Assembly: GCA_902545405.1 (NCBI GenBank)
Contig: CACCFT010000002.1
Coordinates: 34,728-98,727, forward strand
Reading direction: 5' to 3'
Origin: an uncultured Pelagibacteraceae bacterium
GTDB taxonomy: Bacteria; Pseudomonadota; Alphaproteobacteria; Pelagibacterales; Pelagibacteraceae
Length of the DNA stretch: 64,000 nucleotides
Shown: positions 60,573 to 64,000 of the stretch, piece after piece
Layout of the letters: the number at the start of each line of letters is the position of its first letter
How positions within the stretch are numbered: the first letter of the stretch is position 1
Program-made: the position numbers and the translations under genes
Notes under the pieces: model-generated
Database searches by the model: none
Told to the model about the DNA's origin: nothing
What the model saw: only the letters and a program-made list of their open reading frames with translations

Positions 60573-62693
60573 TTAGCTTATTAAGCCTAAAGCTTCTCTT
60601 TGTTTCTTAGTCCACGCAAGTGTTATTCTATCAATAATAATAGCTAGTAATACTATTCCGATACCAGCTGCTAATCCTCTTCCAGTATCTGATCTTGCAA
60701 GACCATTAAAGACTTCTAGACCTAAGCCCTTACCACCAATAAGCGGTGTAACTATTTGCATAGCAAAAGCCATAATTACAGTCTGATTAAATCCAATAAC
60801 TAAACTTGGAATAGCTAACGGAAATTTAACTTTATTTAATGTTTGAATAAGTGTTCCGCCAAATGATCTCGATACTTCAGAGTAGGTACCAGAAACCTGT
60901 GTTAAACCTAGTGATGTTAATCGAATTATTGGTGGAATAGAATATATTACAGTTGCAAGAACAGCTGACACTGTTCCACCACCAAAAAACATTAGAACAG
61001 GAATTAAATAACAGAAATAAGGAAGTGTTTGCATTGCATCCAACACAACGTTTTGAATATTTCTAAATCTTTCATTGTAAGATGCAATTATTCCAAGAGG
61101 AACTCCTATAACAAAACACAGCACTACAGACACAAGTACTGAGGATAAAGTTATCATTGATTGTGTCCATATTCCACATGCACCAATAAATAGAAGAAGA
61201 ACTGCTGTAATTATTGCAAATCTTATTCCAACAGTTACGTAACCTAAAGCAGAAAATACTGCTAGTGTATACCACCAAGGTATTTGAGTTAGAAAAACAT
61301 CTAAAGGTCTTAACAAATTTAAATAAACAAATGCCCTTAAACCTTTTGCAAAAGAAATAAATCCTGGATTTACAGTTAAGCTTTCCACTGCATTAGTAAT
61401 TGGTTGTCTTATTGATAATTTCCATTCTTTTGGAAATGTTCCTATTTCTAAAAAGTAAAGATCTATAAATGCAATTAGAAATAAAACTAAAAAATAAGGA
61501 ATAACATAATATCTTTTGCTAATAAATTCACCGATGTTTTCAGCTGTAGATTTATTAAAAATTGAAACTAAGACTCTAAATACTGTTGCTATAGCAGATG
61601 TAACTGTTTGACATATGATTTTTAAAATCTTATTTCCAAAACTTAAGGGCATTTCTAAAATTTTTGCGATTTGATATTTTTCCCAACTTTGAGGAAGTAA
61701 ATAAAATCTTTGTACATCTGAAGGAAGTCTTTCTTTATCTTTACTAAACGCTAAACTAAATCTATCGAACATTATCGCCATAAATAAAATACATAGCCCA
61801 CCTTCCATTGCCCAGCCAACATCCAATCTCCTGATTGCTTGCCAAACTTGACCGCCAATACCTTCGGCACCTATAAAACATGCAAGAACCACTAACGCTA
61901 ATGCCATCATTATTACTTGGTTAATACCCATCATTATACTTGGTAAAGATAATGGAATTTTAATTTTAAATAACAATTGAAGTTTACTTGAACCAAAGGA
62001 AGTTGCTGACTCTATAGTTTGAGCTGGCACTTGTCTTATACCAGTGTTTGTCAATCTTATTATTGGAGGCATTGCATATATCATGGTAGCCAATATTGCT
62101 GGCGCACCTCCTATCCCAAAAAAAAATAATGCTGGGAACAAATATACAAATGCTGGCATTACTTGCATAGTATCTAAGACTGGCTTCATGAAATTTTCAA
62201 ATCTATTACTTTGTGAACACAAGACACCCAGTATAAATCCAAAAAATACACATAATAAAACTGACAGACCCATCAATGCCACTGTTTGTAAGGATGGTTC
62301 CCACATTCCTGTAGCTCCCCAAAAATAAACTACAAAAGAAGAGTAAATTCCCAATCGCAAACCACCCGCAATTATGCAAGGTATTACAATTATTGCTGCT
62401 ATTAAAATCCAAGGAGACTCTAGCAAAAAGTCTTCTAAAAAATAGTAAGTTTCTTTTATATAGCTTGCTATAATTTTAGTGACCCATCTGTAATTTTTTT
62501 TTAAATAATCTTCTCCATCATTCACCCAAGCTGTAAATGTAAATTTATCTGTGACTTCTTTGGGAAATTTCGAAGGCCCTTCACTTTGAGTAGATAGCCA
62601 GAGTGCTACCAAAAAAACAACTCCAATAATTACATAAGTTATTATGTTTTTTGATTGATTTGATTTATCTATTAAATCAGTTCTAGTTGCCAT
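60573..62693 (-). CDS. proW: Tandem-fused ProW-type ABC permease
   Basis: 706 residues, about twice ProW. Two complete BPD_transp_1 permease domains are present, at about 135-300 and 515-695. Each has its own EAA coupling loop (ESATSFGSSKLQLLFKIKIP and EVSRSFGGTLIQTLNKVKFP) and a QxMPxFxYLxP-like stretch (DTMQVMPAFVYLFP; DAMQTLPYFCYLIP). The first domain follows a membrane anchor (about 20-33) and periplasmic stretch. One chain therefore supplies both halves of the channel. It is the first gene of the minus-strand proW-proX unit and diverges from proV by 77 bases. Confidence 0.9.
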   Translation of the reverse strand: MATRTDLIDKSNQSKNIITYVIIGVVFLVALWLSTQSEGPSKFPKEVTDKFTFTAWVNDGEDYLKKNYRWVTKIIASYIKETYYFLEDFLLESPWILIAAIIVIPCIIAGGLRLGIYSSFVVYFWGATGMWEPSLQTVALMGLSVLLCVFFGFILGVLCSQSNRFENFMKPVLDTMQVMPAFVYLFPALFFFGIGGAPAILATMIYAMPPIIRLTNTGIRQVPAQTIESATSFGSSKLQLLFKIKIPLSLPSIMMGINQVIMMALALVVLACFIGAEGIGGQVWQAIRRLDVGWAMEGGLCILFMAIMFDRFSLAFSKDKERLPSDVQRFYLLPQSWEKYQIAKILEMPLSFGNKILKIICQTVTSAIATVFRVLVSIFNKSTAENIGEFISKRYYVIPYFLVLFLIAFIDLYFLEIGTFPKEWKLSIRQPITNAVESLTVNPGFISFAKGLRAFVYLNLLRPLDVFLTQIPWWYTLAVFSALGYVTVGIRFAIITAVLLLFIGACGIWTQSMITLSSVLVSVVLCFVIGVPLGIIASYNERFRNIQNVVLDAMQTLPYFCYLIPVLMFFGGGTVSAVLATVIYSIPPIIRLTSLGLTQVSGTYSEVSRSFGGTLIQTLNKVKFPLAIPSLVIGFNQTVIMAFAMQIVTPLIGGKGLGLEVFNGLARSDTGRGLAAGIGIVLLAIIIDRITLAWTKKQREALGLIS

Positions 62694-62770
62694 GTTCGCA
62701 AATTAAAATAAATAATTTTACATTTAAAGTAAAATATTGTCTATTTTTGGGGTAATATTATTTATTAAAA

Positions 62771-63817
62771 ATGTCTGTAGAACAAAAAATCACTTGTACA
62801 AATATATGGAAGTTATTTGGACCAGACGAAAAAAGAATTATTAAAAACCTTGATAAAAATTTAAGTATTAAGGAAGTTCAAGAAAAGACAGGACATGTTG
62901 TTGCTGTAAAAGATGTCAGTTTCTCAATTCAAAAAGGTGAAACATTTGTAGTAATGGGATTATCTGGTAGTGGAAAATCGACACTAGTGAGATGTATTTC
63001 GAGATTGATTGAACCAACAGCTGGCATAGTGAAAATGGATGATGTTGAAGTTACAAAAATGAGTGCAAGTGAATTATTAGAATTAAGAAGAAATAAAATG
63101 AGTATGGTTTTCCAACATTTTGGTTTATTTCCTCATAGAACAGTCCTAGAAAATATTGGTTATGGATTAGAAGTAAGGGGAACAAAAAAAGATATAAGAA
63201 CAGAAAAGTCAATGGAAGTTTTAAAAATGGTTGGCTTAGATGGTTGGCATAATAATTATCCAAGAGAATTATCTGGAGGTATGCAGCAAAGGGTAGGACT
63301 TGCAAGAGCACTAGCTGTGGATCCTGAAATATTAATTTTTGATGAACCTTTTTCAGCATTGGATCCTTTGATTAGAAGAGAGATGCAAGATGAGCTTTTA
63401 AAGATCCAAGAAAAGCTTCAAAAAACTATGGTATTTATAACTCACGACTTTTTAGAGGCAATTAAAATGGGAGACCACATAGCAATTATGAAAGATGGAG
63501 AAGTTTCTCAAGTGGGTACACCTGAAGAAATTGTATCTAATCCGAAAGATCAATATGTTAAAGATTTTTGTGAAGATGTTCCTAAATATAAAGTATTAAG
63601 TGCAGGCAAAGTCATGAGAACTGAGTGCTGCAATGAAACAAAAAATTTATTTGAGAATGGAAAAGATAATATTTTAGATAATTCTAAAATTGAAAACTTA
63701 ATAGATAGGCTAATTGATAATGATAAAACTTATCCAGTAGTTTGTAATGAAAGTGGAAAGCTATTAGGTGAGATAGATAGAGTTATAGTAATGAAATCTA
63801 TGAGATCAAATCAATAA
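62771..63817 (+). CDS. proV: ProV/OpuAA-type ABC ATPase
   Basis: 348 residues. The ProV-specific N-terminal stretch NIWKLFGPDEKRI precedes Walker A MGLSGSGKST (about 62-71). Signature ELSGGMQQRVGLARAL, Walker B ILIFDEPFSALDP and H-loop VFITHDFLEAI are intact. After the ATPase core a C-terminal segment (about 275-345, RLIDNDKTYPVVCNESGKLLG) looks like a shortened CBS region; full CBS pairs sense ionic strength in OpuA. It is transcribed away from the permease and binding-protein genes. Its last 7 bases overlap the convergent EamA gene. Confidence 0.92.
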   Translation: MSVEQKITCTNIWKLFGPDEKRIIKNLDKNLSIKEVQEKTGHVVAVKDVSFSIQKGETFVVMGLSGSGKSTLVRCISRLIEPTAGIVKMDDVEVTKMSASELLELRRNKMSMVFQHFGLFPHRTVLENIGYGLEVRGTKKDIRTEKSMEVLKMVGLDGWHNNYPRELSGGMQQRVGLARALAVDPEILIFDEPFSALDPLIRREMQDELLKIQEKLQKTMVFITHDFLEAIKMGDHIAIMKDGEVSQVGTPEEIVSNPKDQYVKDFCEDVPKYKVLSAGKVMRTECCNETKNLFENGKDNILDNSKIENLIDRLIDNDKTYPVVCNESGKLLGEIDRVIVMKSMRSNQ

Positions 63818-64000
63818 ATTTGCTTATTACCTTCTATTGATTTCTTTTTAATATTATCTCTCCATATAATAATCATACCTGCAAAAATAATTACTATTAC
63901 TCCAGGAAATAGTTGGCTCCATGGAGCTTCATTAAAGAAAATCCAACCAAGAATAAAAGATGACGGTATACCCAGATACTCAAATGAAGCTATTTTACTT
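63811..64000 (-). CDS. EamA-family transporter, C-terminal part (5' end outside window)
   Basis: The minus strand from the right edge is open for 62 codons and reads through FEYLGIPSSFILGWIFFNEA and PGVIVIIFAGMIIIWRDN, then a Lys-rich tail and TGA at 63813-63811. This is the last two helices of the second EamA repeat. It overlaps the proV end by 7 bases. Only the C-terminus is visible, so nothing can be said of substrate. Confidence 0.85.
   Translation of the reverse strand, partial: SKIASFEYLGIPSSFILGWIFFNEAPWSQLFPGVIVIIFAGMIIIWRDNIKKKSIEGNKQIY

Noticed and set aside
63051..63359. 102-codon antisense frame in proV
   Set aside because: It lies opposite the conserved ABC signature and Walker B region and reads as low-complexity hydrophobic sequence.
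1..64000. tRNA, rRNA, insertion sequences, CRISPR arrays, prophage genes
   Set aside because: No cloverleaf with a T-loop string, no rRNA-like sequence, transposase, integrase or repeat array was found by eye on either strand.

Overview
This 64 kb window is very AT-rich and densely packed. No gap between genes is longer than about 200 bases, neighbouring genes often overlap by 1-30 bases, and convergent genes overlap at their ends. Base composition, gene density and content (several branched-chain amino acid ABC systems, carnitine and glycine betaine use, many EamA exporters) fit a free-living marine alphaproteobacterium of the SAR11/Pelagibacterales type. That placement is inferred; no rRNA or tRNA gene is present to confirm it.

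Region 1 (1-21.9 kb) encodes an almost complete type IV pilus. A TgpA-like transglutaminase is cut by the left edge. A minus-strand run from 12.4 down to 1.9 kb carries pilT, four minor prepilins (FimT-, PilV-, PilW- and PilX-like), a small secreted protein, a large PilY1-type tip protein and a barrel-type surface protein. A divergent plus-strand operon carries a PilM-PilN fusion, pilO, pilP, a lipoprotein-type secretin, pilB and pilC. Two major-type pilins follow at 20.7-21.6 kb. No prepilin peptidase gene lies in the window.

Region 2 (19.8-26.9 kb) holds what looks like a signalling module. It has an RsbV-type STAS protein and an RsbW-type kinase, then two ammonium transporters each fused to a SpoIIE/PP2C phosphatase domain, with a secreted CxxC heavy-metal-domain protein between them. 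A decayed fragment of a further phosphatase tail follows the second transporter. Together they suggest ammonium-responsive partner switching placed inside a pilus locus. This is the strongest candidate for an undescribed system here.

Region 3 (26.9-37.1 kb) is mixed metabolism: a DadA-like oxidase, an EamA transporter, a 2-hydroxyacid dehydrogenase, homodimeric pyruvate dehydrogenase E1, an HDAC-like deacetylase, MsrB, an inverse-autotransporter barrel coupled to a secreted protein, a glutaredoxin, a DUF2805 protein, and a LysE exporter behind a possible RNA switch.

Region 4 (37.2-51.7 kb) has two complete Liv-type ABC importers. The first operon continues into azlCD, a pentapeptide-repeat protein and a glutarate hydroxylase (GlaH/CsiD). 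The second follows a ProC-like gene and has its membrane-anchored binding protein on the opposite strand.

Region 5 (51.7-64 kb) appears to convert gamma-butyrobetaine to carnitine and then to glycine betaine: gamma-butyrobetaine dioxygenase, carnitine dehydrogenase, a BKACE-family cleavage enzyme and a betainyl-CoA-type thioesterase. Beside them are a GMC oxidoreductase, a CitE-like lyase, an SDR and two GFA-family proteins, followed by a ProXWV-type importer whose permease is a tandem fusion. An EamA transporter is cut by the right edge.
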